DNA of 64,000 bases from Thermoflexus sp. (GCA_020724465.1 DYGX01000002.1:62001-126000), one strand, 5' to 3'. Shown: positions 25,410 to 35,844, counted from the stretch's first letter. Translations and numbers: made by a program. Notes: generated by a model not told the origin, from the letters alone.

Positions 25410-26471
25410 TCAGCAGATGCGCGGCAGGATCTCACCCAGCGGCATATCAACCACGCGCCGCCCGCCGATCGCCGTCCGCAGGACGACGATTCCCGGGTGC
25501 TCGTCCACCACGCGCCCGATGATTGCGGCCTCGCGCCCGTAGGGATGACGGTGCATGGCGTCCAGCACGGCGTTCACGTGCTCTGCCGGTACGACGGCGA
25601 CCAGTTTGCCCTCGTTGGCGACGTAGAGCGGGTCCATCCCAAGCATTTCGCAGGCGGCCTGCACGGCAGGGCGGACCGGGATCGCGCGTTCGTCCAGCTC
25701 GATCCCGGCGAGCGATTGGGTTGCCAGCTCGTTCAGAACCGCCGCCACGCCGCCGCGTGTCGCGTCGCGCAGGCAGTGGATCGCGGGCGTCGCATCCAAC
25801 ATTGCCGCAACCAACGTGTGGAGCGGCGCGCTGTCGCTGACCAGTTCGCTCTCGAAGGCCAGCCCCTCGCGCACCGACATGATCGCCATCCCGTGATCGC
25901 CAACCGTGCCGCTGACGATCACGACATCGCCGGGGCGAGCCTGGTCCGCCGCGATGTGGACACCGGCAGGCACCACGCCAATCCCGGATGTGTTGATGAA
26001 CAGGCCGTCGCCGTGCCCCTTCTCGACTACCTTCGTATCACCGGTCACGATCTGAACCCCCGCCTGGCGGGCGGCGCGGGCCATGCTGGTAGCAATCCGC
26101 ACCAGGTCGTCCATCGCCAGCCCTTCTTCCAGGATGAACCCGGCGGAGAGGAATAGCGGTTGCGCTCCGCTGACCGCCAGATCGTTGATCGTGCCGTGTA
26201 CTGCCAGGCTGCCGATATCGCCGCCTGGGAAGAACAGCGGGTTGACCACGAACGAGTCGGTTGTGAACGCCAGCCGCATCCCGTCCAGCTCCAGCACGGC
26301 CTGATCGTTGAGGCTGGCGAGGGCCGGGTTGTCAAACAGGGGCACAAACAAATGCTGGATCAGATCGGCGGAGAGCCGACCGCCGCTGCCGTGCCCCAAC
26401 ACGATCTGCGGGTAGTCGCGCAACGGCAGCGGGCACACGAAACCGTCGAAGCTGGGTGGTTGATCGGACAT
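25410..26471 (-). CDS. hypE: Hydrogenase maturation protein HypE
   Basis: 353 residues from ATG 26471 (GAGAGAAG just upstream). HypE dehydrates carbamoyl-thiocarboxamide to make the cyanide ligand of [NiFe] hydrogenase. Visible are LGHGSGGRLSADLI, the ATP-grasp-like PurM fold with TTDSFVVNPLFFPGGDIG and GTINDLAVSGAQP, and the end PRIC, whose C-terminal Cys carries the thiocarboxamide. No other hyp gene or hydrogenase subunit is in the window. It follows korC on the same strand after a 157-base gap that contains a dyad. Confidence 0.93.
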   Translation of the reverse strand: MSDQPPSFDGFVCPLPLRDYPQIVLGHGSGGRLSADLIQHLFVPLFDNPALASLNDQAVLELDGMRLAFTTDSFVVNPLFFPGGDIGSLAVHGTINDLAVSGAQPLFLSAGFILEEGLAMDDLVRIATSMARAARQAGVQIVTGDTKVVEKGHGDGLFINTSGIGVVPAGVHIAADQARPGDVVIVSGTVGDHGMAIMSVREGLAFESELVSDSAPLHTLVAAMLDATPAIHCLRDATRGGVAAVLNELATQSLAGIELDERAIPVRPAVQAACEMLGMDPLYVANEGKLVAVVPAEHVNAVLDAMHRHPYGREAAIIGRVVDEHPGIVVLRTAIGGRRVVDMPLGEILPRIC

Positions 26472-26562
26472 CACTTCTCTCGCGCGTATCACATCCGGGA
26501 GCATGAGCAGCCGGGCGTTGCTGGTGAGATGCCAGTAATGTACTGCGAACGCAGGCCAGAAT

Positions 26563-26627
26563 CAAACGCCCGCCGCGCCATCCTGCGACGCGGCGAGCAC
26601 AGACAGTGTCGGGTGTGCGGGCGTTTG
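26563..26627 (-). repeat. Long dyad just after korC
   Basis: CAAACGCCCGC (26563-26573) and its exact reverse complement GCGGGCGTTTG (26617-26627) can form an 11-base stem with a 43-base insert, which itself holds a smaller GC stem. It begins two bases after the korC stop. There is no long T run. It may weaken read-through into hypE or protect the 3' end. Confidence 0.45.
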
Positions 26628-26628
26628 G

Positions 26629-27192
26629 CTAGGCGGATTCGCTCGCGGGTGTGGCCTCGCGGCCCAGCTCCCATCCTCGCGCCAGAGCCGCCAGATTCAG
26701 CGCGTGCATCTCCGCTTTGCGCGCGCCGAGCTTTTCTAGCAGGACTTCCTGCGCCGTCTCCAGCGAGACGACCGGGCGCTGGGCCAGCATGGCGCTGAAA
26801 AGCAGCATATTCGTCAGCCGGACGTCACCCATCTCCGATGCCAGGGCCGTCGCCGGGATGCGCACGATCGTGATGTCTGTCCGGTGGGTCTCGATCGTGA
26901 TTAGGGACTGGTTGACGACCAGCAGCCCGCCCGGTTTGACCAGCTCTTCATATTTCTCGAGCGATGGGTTGTTGAAGACGACCGCGATGCTGGGGTGCTT
27001 GGTCACCGGCGATCCGATCGGTTCGTCGCTGACTACCACCGTGCAGTTGGCCGTCCCGCCGCGCATCTCCGGCCCGTACGATGGGATCCATGTCACATGC
27101 TTTCCTTCGGCCAGGGCGGTGTAGGCCAGAAGCTGCCCCGCAAACAGGACGCCCTGCCCGCCGAAACCTGCAAAGATGATTTCTTCCTGCAT
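26629..27192 (-). CDS. korC: 2-oxoacid:ferredoxin oxidoreductase, gamma subunit
   Basis: 187 residues. The opening EIIFAGFGGQGVLFAGQLLA and PSYGPEMRGGTANCTVVVSD are typical of the gamma chain, which with alpha, beta and the ferredoxin-like delta chain converts a 2-oxoacid and CoA to acyl-CoA, CO2 and reduced ferredoxin. It lies eight bases after korB. Confidence 0.92.
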   Translation of the reverse strand: MQEEIIFAGFGGQGVLFAGQLLAYTALAEGKHVTWIPSYGPEMRGGTANCTVVVSDEPIGSPVTKHPSIAVVFNNPSLEKYEELVKPGGLLVVNQSLITIETHRTDITIVRIPATALASEMGDVRLTNMLLFSAMLAQRPVVSLETAQEVLLEKLGARKAEMHALNLAALARGWELGREATPASESA

Positions 27193-27200
27193 TGCGCATC

Positions 27201-27983
<783 letters not shown>

Positions 27984-27990
27984 GCCTGCC

Positions 27991-29067
27991 TTACTCCCTT
28001 GCCGGCCTGGATTGCAGCTTGCGGTACAGGTCGCGAATCGCGTCATAGATCTCTTCCGGGACGGGGACCACCCCGCCGGTTCGTCCGTAGAACGTGACCG
28101 GCACCTGACCCCCGGCGGCCAGCCGGACGTCTTCGATCATCTGGCCGGTGTTCATCTCCACCACCAGGAACGCGCTCACCTGATCCGCCAGCGCCGAGAG
28201 GCGCTTTTCGGGGAAGGGCCACAGCGTGATCGGGCGGAACAGACCGACTTTCATCCCTTCGCGCCGGGCCTGCTGGACGGCGGTTTGCGCGATTCGCCCG
28301 GCCGTGCCGAAACCTACCACGACCAGTTGGGCGTCGTCGGTCAGCATCTCGGTCGAACGCTGTTCTGTGTCGTGGATGATGCGCAGCTTGGCCTGCAGGC
28401 GCTGGTTCAGCGCCTCGAGATCGGGCGCGTTGAGCTGCAGCGAGGTGATCACATGCGGCGCGCGCCCGTCGGCGCCGGTCAGCGCCCAGTCGTCATGCCG
28501 GCGCGTGATCGGCTGCATCGGCGGCAACTCGGCGGGTTCCATCATCTGGCCGATCAAGCCGTCGGCGACGACAAACACCAAATGGCGGTATTTGTCCGCC
28601 AGGTCGAAGGCCAGACCCATCAGGTCGATCGCTTCCTGGACCGACGCTGGAGCCAGCGCGATGGCGTGATAGTCGCCGTGTCCAGCCGAGCGTGTGAGCT
28701 GGAAGTAATCCGACTGGGATGGCTGGATGTTCCCCAGACCCGGTCCGCCGCGCATGACATCCACCACCACGCAGGGGACTTCCGACGCGGCGATGTACGA
28801 GAAACCTTCTTGCATCAGGCTGATCCCAGGGCTGGATGACGAGGTCATCGCGCGCACCCCGGCGCACGCCGCGCCGTACACCATGTTGATCGCGGCGACC
28901 TCGCTTTCGGCCTGGACGAAGGCGCGCCCCAGCTCGGGCATTCGCTTCGCCATATGTTCAAGCAGTTCGGTTTGCGGCGTGATGGGGTAGCCGAAGTAAG
29001 CCTGCACGCCAGCACAAATCGCCGCCTCGGCCAGGGCGACGTTGCCTTTCATCAATTCGACGGCCAT
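27991..29067 (-). CDS. korA: 2-oxoacid:ferredoxin oxidoreductase, alpha subunit
   Basis: 358 residues from ATG 29067. This position follows the korD stop by 13 bases and gives the family N-terminus [60 protein letters not shown] and the C-terminal LWPFPEKRL segment match the KorA/VorB type. It has no fused gamma domain, so the enzyme is the four-subunit form. Confidence 0.92.
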   Translation of the reverse strand: MAVELMKGNVALAEAAICAGVQAYFGYPITPQTELLEHMAKRMPELGRAFVQAESEVAAINMVYGAACAGVRAMTSSSSPGISLMQEGFSYIAASEVPCVVVDVMRGGPGLGNIQPSQSDYFQLTRSAGHGDYHAIALAPASVQEAIDLMGLAFDLADKYRHLVFVVADGLIGQMMEPAELPPMQPITRRHDDWALTGADGRAPHVITSLQLNAPDLEALNQRLQAKLRIIHDTEQRSTEMLTDDAQLVVVGFGTAGRIAQTAVQQARREGMKVGLFRPITLWPFPEKRLSALADQVSAFLVVEMNTGQMIEDVRLAAGGQVPVTFYGRTGGVVPVPEEIYDAIRDLYRKLQSRPARE

Positions 29068-29080
29068 CGATTGTGCTCTC

Positions 29081-29341
29081 CTAGCCTGCACCGGCTGCTG
29101 CGGCCTGGCTCTGACGCACGCTGACCTGCCGGTAGACGGTGATGCAGACATCGGGACAGGCAACGGCGCAGATTGCGCAGCCGGTGCACTTGCCTTCCGG
29201 GTCGACCAGCATCGCGGGATAGTATCCCTTGACGTTGACCCGGTCTGTCGCCATCTGGATCACGTGCTGCGGGCAGGCGATCATGCACAGCGTGCAGCCC
29301 TTGCAGTTGGCTTCGTTGATTTCGATCCGGCCTTTCGCCAT
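29081..29341 (-). CDS. korD: 2[4Fe-4S] ferredoxin, delta subunit of the oxidoreductase
   Basis: 86 residues with two clusters, [12 protein letters not shown] (about 13-24) and [12 protein letters not shown] (about 52-63). This is the usual delta chain that relays electrons from the TPP site to free ferredoxin. It begins 18 bases after the CoA-transferase gene and leads directly into korA. Confidence 0.92.
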   Translation of the reverse strand: MAKGRIEINEANCKGCTLCMIACPQHVIQMATDRVNVKGYYPAMLVDPEGKCTGCAICAVACPDVCITVYRQVSVRQSQAAAAGAG

Positions 29342-29359
29342 AGACTCTAACTCCTCACC

Positions 29360-30700
29360 CTATGAACTTTCTGTAGTCTTGCGCAGTTCCGGCACAAAGA
29401 AGCGCGGGATGTGATAGTAGTGCTCGGCGGCTTCGGCCAGCTCGGCGCGGAAGTCAGGATGGGCGATGTCGATCAGCAGCTTGACACGCTCGCGGATGGA
29501 GCGGCCATACAGGTCCACCACGCCATACTCGGTCGCGATGAAATGCACATCGTTGCGCGTGGTGACCACCCCCGCGCCGGGGTCGAGGATCGGAACAATG
29601 CGGCTGACGGTGCCGCCGCGCGCCGTACTGGGCATCGCGATAATCGGCATCCCGCCCCGGCTGCGCGCCGCGCCGCGCACGAAGTCTACCTGGCCCCCGA
29701 CGCCGGAATAGAAGCGCGTGCCGATGCTGTCCGCGCACACCTGGCCGGTGAGATCAACCTGAATGGCCGAGTTGATCGACACCATCTTGTCATTGCGGGC
29801 GATGTTGAAGGGGTCGTTCACATATTCGGTCGGGTGCAGCTCGACGATCGGGTTGTCATCGATGAAGTCGTAGAGGCGCTTCGTGCCCAGCACAAATCCC
29901 GCGACGATCTTGCCGGGGTGGAACGTCTTGCGCTCGTTGGTGATCACACCGCGCTCAACCAGCTCGACCACGCCATCGGAGAACAACTCGGTGTGAACCC
30001 CCAGATGCCGGTGGTTGACCAGTTTCTTGAGCACCGCATCGGGGATACCGCCGATCCCCATTTGCAGCGTGGCGCCATCCGGGATCAATGCCGCCAGGTG
30101 CTCGGCGATCGCTTCCTGCTCCGGCGACGACACCGCCATCTGCACCTCGGGCAGCGGGTAGTCCACCTCAACCACATAGTCGATTTTCGAGACGTGGATG
30201 AAGCTGTCGCCCAGCGTGCGCGGCATGTTCGGGTTCACTTCCGCGATGACGATCTTGGCGCTCTCGGCGGCGGTTTTCGTCACGCCGACTTCCACACCGT
30301 ACGAGCAGTAGCCGTTCTTATCCGGCGGCGTGATCTGGATCAGCGCGACGTCGATCGGCAGCCGGCCGGACTTGAACAGGTCCGGGATTTCAGACAGAAA
30401 TACCGGCGTGAAATCCGCGCGGCCATCGTTGACTGCGTCGCGCACGTTCTCGCTGATGAAGAGCGAATTGACGCGGATGTGAGGCACCAGTTCGGGCTTG
30501 ACGTAGTCCGCCTTCCCGACGGTAAGCACCTGGATAAGCTTGAGATTCTCAAGTTGCGGCGCGCGCTCGTTGACCGCTTCCATCACCACTTGCGGCACCG
30601 AGCAGTTGCCCGTCACGAAGATGCGATAACCCGACTTGAGCACCTGGACAGCTTCGTGAGCGGTGACTTTTTTGGGTTCATAAAGACTGAGCCAGCTCAT
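29360..30700 (-). CDS. Acetyl-CoA hydrolase/4-hydroxybutyrate CoA-transferase family protein
   Basis: 446 residues of the Cat1/4-HB CoA-transferase family. Landmarks are VDVALIQITPPDKNGYCSYG, LQMGIGGIPDAVL, the catalytic Glu in GVHTELFSDGVVEL near 240, and ATEYGVVDLYGRSIRER near 400. It would swap CoA between an acyl-CoA and a free acid. Its place between an aminotransferase and a 2-oxoacid oxidoreductase suggests release of the acid from acyl-CoA made by that oxidoreductase. Confidence 0.88.
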   Translation of the reverse strand: MSWLSLYEPKKVTAHEAVQVLKSGYRIFVTGNCSVPQVVMEAVNERAPQLENLKLIQVLTVGKADYVKPELVPHIRVNSLFISENVRDAVNDGRADFTPVFLSEIPDLFKSGRLPIDVALIQITPPDKNGYCSYGVEVGVTKTAAESAKIVIAEVNPNMPRTLGDSFIHVSKIDYVVEVDYPLPEVQMAVSSPEQEAIAEHLAALIPDGATLQMGIGGIPDAVLKKLVNHRHLGVHTELFSDGVVELVERGVITNERKTFHPGKIVAGFVLGTKRLYDFIDDNPIVELHPTEYVNDPFNIARNDKMVSINSAIQVDLTGQVCADSIGTRFYSGVGGQVDFVRGAARSRGGMPIIAMPSTARGGTVSRIVPILDPGAGVVTTRNDVHFIATEYGVVDLYGRSIRERVKLLIDIAHPDFRAELAEAAEHYYHIPRFFVPELRKTTESS

Positions 30701-30712
30701 GCGCTACTCCTG

Positions 30713-31957
30713 CTATTTGGATGGGACTGGCTGCGCCGTGTTCTGCATTTCGGCGATCACATCGGCGAGGCGGCGGATGCCTTCGACGATGCGCTCCTCG
30801 TCCATACACGAGAAGTTCAGCCGCGCGGTGGGCGGCGCATCGGGACGCGCGAAAAACGCTCCCCCAGGCACAAAAGCCACATCGCGCTTGACCGCGGCTT
30901 CAAACACAGCGCGGTCCGAGAGTCCAGCGGGAAGCTGCATCCAGAGAAACAACCCACCGTCTGGATGGGTCCACTGCACTCCTGGCGGCATGAAGCGATC
31001 CAGCGCGGCCAGCATAGCGTCCCGCCGCTTGCGGTACACCGTGCGCAGATGGTTGATGTGCTGGTCGATGAAGCCGTCCTTCGCCACCTCGTAGATGACC
31101 ATCTGGGTGAACGTGCTGGTGTGCAGGTCTGCACCCTGCTTGAGCTGCACCAGGCGCGCGATCACTTCTTTGGGGGCCACGATCCAGGCGATCCGCAGGC
31201 CGGGCGCGAGCGTCTTGGAGAAGGTGCCCAGGTTGATGACATTTCCGCTGTACGTTGAGCTACCCAGCCCCAGGTACTCGGCGTCCGCCACAACGAGCGG
31301 ATCCAGGTGTTCGCCCTCGAAGCGCAGGGCGCCGTAGGGGTCGTCCTCGACGATGGGCACGCCGTGCTCGTGCGCGATGCGGACCAGCTCGCGCCGCCGC
31401 TCCGCGCTGATGGTCACGCCGGCCGGGTTCTGAAAGTTCGGCAGGATGTACATGAATTTCGGCCCGTGCCGCAGCGCTTCGGCAAGCTGATCGGTGCAGA
31501 TCCCGTCCGAGTCAGTTGGAACGCCGACATAGCTTGCCTGGTAGAGCGCCCAGGCTTGCAGTGCGCCCAGGTAGGTCGGCTCCTCGACCAGCACGCGGTC
31601 GCCGGGGTTGATCAGCAGCGCCCCGATCAGGCTTAGCGCCTGCTGCGAGCCAGACGTGATGAGCACGTTGTCCGCATCGACGCAGAACTGGCGCTCGCAC
31701 AGGCGCTGGGCGATGAACTCGCGCAACGGGAGATAGCCTTCGGTGGTGCTGTATTGCAGCGCCTGATGGGCGGACTGCGCCAGAACGCGCTGGCAGGCCG
31801 CCTGGAACCGCTCAACCGGAAAGTATTCGGCGGCGGGCAGGCCGCCCGCGAACGAGATGACTTCAGGGCGCTGGGTGAGTTTAAGTAGTTCGCGGATCGT
31901 GGAGCTGGTGATGCCGTTCATGCGGAGTGCATAGCGTGATTCCCACACGATGCTCAT
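30713..31957 (-). CDS. PLP-dependent aminotransferase (LysN/2-aminoadipate type)
   Basis: 414 residues. Motifs are VISFAGGLPAAEYFPVE, ITSGSQQALSLIGALLINPGD, LPNFQNPAGVT, EDDPYGALRFEG, the PLP lysine in NLGTFSKTLAPGLRIAWI, and the C-terminal arginine in ARLNFSCMDEE. It is the free-standing group related to LysN and MocR effector domains, often broad for aromatic, branched or aminoadipate substrates. It heads the run aminotransferase, CoA-transferase, korD-A-B-C. The start is ATG 31957. Confidence 0.88.
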   Translation of the reverse strand: MSIVWESRYALRMNGITSSTIRELLKLTQRPEVISFAGGLPAAEYFPVERFQAACQRVLAQSAHQALQYSTTEGYLPLREFIAQRLCERQFCVDADNVLITSGSQQALSLIGALLINPGDRVLVEEPTYLGALQAWALYQASYVGVPTDSDGICTDQLAEALRHGPKFMYILPNFQNPAGVTISAERRRELVRIAHEHGVPIVEDDPYGALRFEGEHLDPLVVADAEYLGLGSSTYSGNVINLGTFSKTLAPGLRIAWIVAPKEVIARLVQLKQGADLHTSTFTQMVIYEVAKDGFIDQHINHLRTVYRKRRDAMLAALDRFMPPGVQWTHPDGGLFLWMQLPAGLSDRAVFEAAVKRDVAFVPGGAFFARPDAPPTARLNFSCMDEERIVEGIRRLADVIAEMQNTAQPVPSK

Positions 31958-32040
31958 AACTGTATTTATCCTGTTCTCTGCTTAAAGATTCAAGAAAACG
32001 GGCAGCGCACCGGATGTCGTTTGGCGCGCCAGTCTATGCT

Positions 32041-32073
32041 CACTATAGAAGGCCGGAACGGCTTTCTGTAGTG
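32041..32073. repeat. 14-base-pair dyad upstream of the aminotransferase operon
   Basis: CACTATAGAAGGCC and GGCTTTCTGTAGTG surround a GGAAC loop. As plus-strand RNA all 14 positions pair, two of them G-U. On the minus strand these two are mismatches, and no T run follows. It lies 84 bases ahead of the aminotransferase start, so an operator for that operon is one reading. Confidence 0.5.
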
Positions 32074-32159
32074 GCAGAAGTTATCCGTCGTGACGCGGTG
32101 TGTCACTTCGGAAAGCAACCTGCTAGCCCGGCGGGTGAGAGAAAAGTACGACGAAAAGT

Positions 32160-33566
32160 CTAGCTCCGGGCGCGCAGGTAGGCGCTGATCGCAGCCGCGG
32201 CGCGCATACCGTCGCAGACTGCCTGGCTGACCAGCGCCGGGCCGCGCACCGCGTCGCCCGCGGCGTACACACCCGGCAGGCTGGTCGCTCCTGTATCAGC
32301 GTCGGCGCGAATATAACCGGCGGCGTCCAGCTCAAGCGCAGGATCGAGCCGGCGAACTGCCGGATCGGGCCGCCAGCCAAACGCGACGATCGCGCTGTCG
32401 GCTTCCAGCAGGAACGTGCTGCCGGGGACCGGCACGGGGCGGGCGCGACCAGACTCGTCGGCGGCGCCAGGGCTGGTTTCAGCGAACTCGATGGACTGCA
32501 GCGCGCCGTTGGGGTCGGGGCGCAGCGCCAGCGGCGCGGCCTGGAAACGGAAGCGGACCCCTTCAGCCTCGGCAGCCTGTCGATCCCGTGGGGGCGCGGG
32601 CATTTCGTGCGCGCGGCGGCGGTAAACCAGCGTTACGTCGACGGGCTGACCGGACTGAGCTTGCAGGCGGGCGGCGGTGCGCGCGCAGTCAATGGCCGTT
32701 CCCCCACCACCCAGGACAATCACCCTGGTGCCGAGTTGTGGCACTGTATCCTGATCGGCCCTGAGCACCGCAGACAGCAGCCTGGCGCCCTGCCAGACCC
32801 CCGCCAGCCCGGCGCCGGGGAGCGACTCGGCCTCAACGCGCGCGCCGGTGCAGATCAGCACTGCGTCAGCCTGCTGGCGCGCTTCCTCAAGCGAGAGGTC
32901 CGCGCCCAGGCACGTGCCCGTCTTCAGGCGAAGCCCGGCGCGCAGCAGCCGGTCCACGTGCACGTTCAGCACCTCACGCGGCAGTTTGAACGTCGGGATG
33001 GCGCTGCTCAGCCAGCCGCCGGGCTGCGGTGCGGCGTCGATCAGCGTCACCTGATGCCCGGCTGCCAGCAGATCGCTCGCGGCGGCCAGCCCGGCAGGAC
33101 CGGCACCGGCGATGAGGATATGTTTCCCGCTGCGGCGGCGCGGCGCAAGCCGCGGAGCCGGCGAGTGTCGCGTTGCGTATCGTTCCAGCGCGCCGATCGC
33201 GAGCGGGTAGCCATGCCTGCCAAGCACACAGGCGCCTTCGCACAGCCGCTCGTGCGGGCACACGTAGCCGCAGATGTCCGGCAGGGCGTTCGTGGCGCGG
33301 AAGATCGCCCCTGCCTGCTCGACGTCACCCTCAGCCAGGGCACTCAACGCGCTCGGAATATCGCTATGCAGCGGGCAGGCTTCCACGCATGGCCGCTTGA
33401 GGCAGCCGAGACAGCGATCCGCTTCGGCGATCGCGCTTTGCGTGTCGAAGTCGAGCGCGACCGGCCCGAAGTCCCGCATGCGCTCCGCAGCCGGGCGGGA
33501 GGGCACGGCGCTGGGTAGAACGCGCGATGAGCGGGCCGCGCGCGATCTCGGAGCAGGTGTCGGCAT
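32160..33566 (-). CDS. GltD/NfnB-like NAD(P)H and FAD-dependent oxidoreductase
   Basis: 468 residues. The N-terminal helical Fe-S part (about 30-125) has two Cys groups, CLGCLKRPCVEACPLHSDIP and CGYVCPHERLCEGAC, as in the glutamate synthase small subunit. The first dinucleotide site is ILIAGAGPAGLAAASDL (FAD, about 150) and the second VIVLGGGGTAIDCARTA (NADPH, about 282). It ends with GVYAAGDAVRGPALVSQAVCDG. No glutamate synthase large subunit is near, so it may serve another partner such as a ferredoxin-linked enzyme. The true start may be downstream of the first 28 Ala/Pro/Arg-rich residues, at MRDFGPV. Confidence 0.85.
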   Translation of the reverse strand: MPTPAPRSRAARSSRVLPSAVPSRPAAERMRDFGPVALDFDTQSAIAEADRCLGCLKRPCVEACPLHSDIPSALSALAEGDVEQAGAIFRATNALPDICGYVCPHERLCEGACVLGRHGYPLAIGALERYATRHSPAPRLAPRRRSGKHILIAGAGPAGLAAASDLLAAGHQVTLIDAAPQPGGWLSSAIPTFKLPREVLNVHVDRLLRAGLRLKTGTCLGADLSLEEARQQADAVLICTGARVEAESLPGAGLAGVWQGARLLSAVLRADQDTVPQLGTRVIVLGGGGTAIDCARTAARLQAQSGQPVDVTLVYRRRAHEMPAPPRDRQAAEAEGVRFRFQAAPLALRPDPNGALQSIEFAETSPGAADESGRARPVPVPGSTFLLEADSAIVAFGWRPDPAVRRLDPALELDAAGYIRADADTGATSLPGVYAAGDAVRGPALVSQAVCDGMRAAAAISAYLRARS

Positions 33567-33730
33567 GGTGTGACCTTCGGTACAAGCCGCGACCAGTCAA
33601 TCGCGCCATGAGCATAGTCGCTGCCGGCCAATCGGTCAAGCGGAACCCTGGCAGCGTGCCGCGCGCCGCGCTACACTCCAACCAGGGCTTTCTCGCGTCT
33701 GCTTGCCTTTGCGCAGAGGTTGGGGGGGGA

Positions 33731-34651
33731 ATGACCGCTCACAACGCATCCACACGCACGCCGATGCGCGTGATTGCCGGGCTGCTCCGGCTCTCGCGCT
33801 GGAAAGAACACACCCTGTTTACCATCCCACTGACCCTGCTCGGCGCTTTGATGGCGGCCGAAAACCGGCCAGGCGTCGAGCTGGACGGGCGTGTGATCGC
33901 TGTGACGGTGGCGAACATCCTGGCGATGACGGTGGCGTTCATGGTCAACGATGTGGAAGACGCCCCCGACGATGCCCTTGACCCGGCGCGTGCCGCGCGG
34001 AATCCGGTCGCGACCGGCGAGATCCGCCCACGCGAGGGGTGGGCGGCAGCGCTGGGGATCGGCGTGGTGGCGCTGCTGCTCTACGCCACGGTCAGCCGGG
34101 GTGCGCTGTGGATCGGGGCCCTGACTCTGGCGCTGTCGATCCTGTACTCGTGGCGTGTGGTGCGCCTGAAAGCACGCCCGGTGGTGGATATCCTCTCGCA
34201 CGTGTTGATGCTGAGCGCGCTGCTGTTTCTGGCGGGCTACTTCGCCTACGACACTGCGCCGGGGCGCGCCTGGCTGGTGGCGCTGGGTGCGGCGCTGGCT
34301 TCTGCCTACGGCCAGCTTTACAACCAGCTTCGCGATTACGAAGCGGACCGGGCAGCCGGGTTGCGCAACACGGCGAGTTTTCTCGGCCTGGCCGGCACGC
34401 GCCGCCTGATGTACGCCAGCCTGGGGCTGGCGGCGGGTTGCCTGCTGGCGAGCATTGCGCTGGGGTTATGGCCGCTGTGGCTGCTGGCCGTTCCCGTGCT
34501 GATGGCGCCGCTGTTCCTCGTCTTCCGGCCCCGCACTGATGCGCGCGGCAGTGACGCGATCGACGCCAGCGGGCGGGTGCAGATGGGGTTCTTGATCCTG
34601 GCGAACGTCGCCGTGCTGGCCTGGCTGGTGGTGGCGCTGCTCGGCCAGTGA
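33731..34651 (+). CDS. UbiA-family prenyltransferase
   Basis: 306 residues from ATG 33731, right after a G-rich ribosome site; the frame extends up to 33527 without support. It is polytopic, with about eight membrane helices. The first Asp-rich motif NDVEDAPDDALDPARAARNP (about 75-95) binds the prenyl diphosphate, and the second is DYEADRAAG. It would attach a prenyl chain to an aromatic or glycerol-type acceptor (quinone, haem or lipid pathway); the acceptor is unknown. Confidence 0.88.
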   Translation: MTAHNASTRTPMRVIAGLLRLSRWKEHTLFTIPLTLLGALMAAENRPGVELDGRVIAVTVANILAMTVAFMVNDVEDAPDDALDPARAARNPVATGEIRPREGWAAALGIGVVALLLYATVSRGALWIGALTLALSILYSWRVVRLKARPVVDILSHVLMLSALLFLAGYFAYDTAPGRAWLVALGAALASAYGQLYNQLRDYEADRAAGLRNTASFLGLAGTRRLMYASLGLAAGCLLASIALGLWPLWLLAVPVLMAPLFLVFRPRTDARGSDAIDASGRVQMGFLILANVAVLAWLVVALLGQ

Positions 34652-34758
34652 GATCGCCCCGCACGCCCTGCGGACGCCTCTGTGAGACGCTATAATCTCG
34701 CTCAAGGTGGGGACTCGGCTCGCACCCGCTGTTGCCTGACAAGAAAGGATGAACCGAG

Positions 34759-35844
34759 TTGAGCATCGACCGAGACTATACGATCGTGGTCCTGGAAGGC
34801 GATCAAACCGGGCAGGAACTGCTAGAAGAATCGCTGCGCGTGCTGGAGCCGTTTGCCGGCCCGCTGGGCGTGCGCTTCCGGCGGTTTGACCTCAGCCTTG
34901 AGAACCGGCGCCAGACCCGCAACCAGGTGGTCTACGATGCCGCGGAAGCAGTCTGCCAGCATGGGCTGGGGCTGAAAGCGGCGACCATCACGCCCGGCGA
35001 CCCAGACGACGTCGGCAGCCCGAACGCGCTGCTGCGCGAGGCCATCGGCGCGCAGGTGATTCTGAGGGTGGGGCGGCGCATCCCGCCTGTGCAGCCGATC
35101 GCCGGCGTGCATGCACCGATCGCCGTGGTGCGCATGGCGGTTGACGACGCTTATGGGGCGAAAGAGTGGCGCGAGGGCGAAGGGCTGGATGAGGTCGCCT
35201 ACCGCACAGAGAAGATTACCCGCCGCACCTGCCGGGCGGTGGCGGAGTTCGCGTTTGTGTACGCGGCGCGCATGGGGGCGAAGGTCTTTGGGGGGCCGAA
35301 GTACACCGTCAGCCCGATTTATGAGGCCATGTTCAAAGAAGAGCTGGATGCCGCCGCGCAGCGTCACCCGACCGTCCGCTACGAACCGCAGCTTATCGAC
35401 GCGACGTATGCGCTGCTGCTGGAGACGTCGGGCGAGTCACTGGTCATCCCGGCGCTGAATCGCGATGGCGACAACCTGTCCGATCTGGTGATGAAGATGT
35501 TCGGTACCATCGCCGGGTCCGAGTCGCTGATTCTCAGCTTCGATGACGACCTGAACACGCGCGCGGTGATCGCGGAAGCCACGCATGGCACGGCCCCTTC
35601 ATTGCAAGGCAAGAACCTTGCCAACCCGATAGCCATGATCCTGGCCGGGGCAGCGCTGCTCAGCTATATCGACAACGAACAGCTTCGGCGCGTCCACCGT
35701 GCGATCCGCGAAGCGACGCTGGAGACCGTCTATGACGGCGTCCGCACGGCGGACCTGGGCGGGCAGGCCACGACAAGCGAGTTTACCGACGAGGTGATCC
35801 GCCGGGTGCGGGCCAAGCTTGCTGTGTGGGATGCGCTGGGCTAG
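34759..35844 (+). CDS. Isocitrate/isopropylmalate dehydrogenase family protein, variant N-terminus
   Basis: 361 residues, starting at TTG 34759 after AAGGATG. The C-terminal cofactor and substrate part is well kept (EATHGTAPSLQGKNLANP, about 275-292), as is SPNALLREAIGAQVILR. The N-terminal glycine motif usually read GDGIGPE is GDQTGQE. TATAAT at 34691-34696 gives a possible -10. It may be an NAD(P)-dependent decarboxylating dehydrogenase of isocitrate, isopropylmalate or homoisocitrate; which one is open. Confidence 0.82.
   Translation: MSIDRDYTIVVLEGDQTGQELLEESLRVLEPFAGPLGVRFRRFDLSLENRRQTRNQVVYDAAEAVCQHGLGLKAATITPGDPDDVGSPNALLREAIGAQVILRVGRRIPPVQPIAGVHAPIAVVRMAVDDAYGAKEWREGEGLDEVAYRTEKITRRTCRAVAEFAFVYAARMGAKVFGGPKYTVSPIYEAMFKEELDAAAQRHPTVRYEPQLIDATYALLLETSGESLVIPALNRDGDNLSDLVMKMFGTIAGSESLILSFDDDLNTRAVIAEATHGTAPSLQGKNLANPIAMILAGAALLSYIDNEQLRRVHRAIREATLETVYDGVRTADLGGQATTSEFTDEVIRRVRAKLAVWDALG

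Noticed and set aside
25410-26471. SelD or ThiL as identity for the PurM-fold gene
   Set aside because: The C-terminal PRIC end and the GHGSGG start identify HypE.
29411-31258. 615-residue plus-strand frame across the CoA-transferase and aminotransferase
   Set aside because: It is antisense to two clear enzyme genes and shows no recognisable domain.
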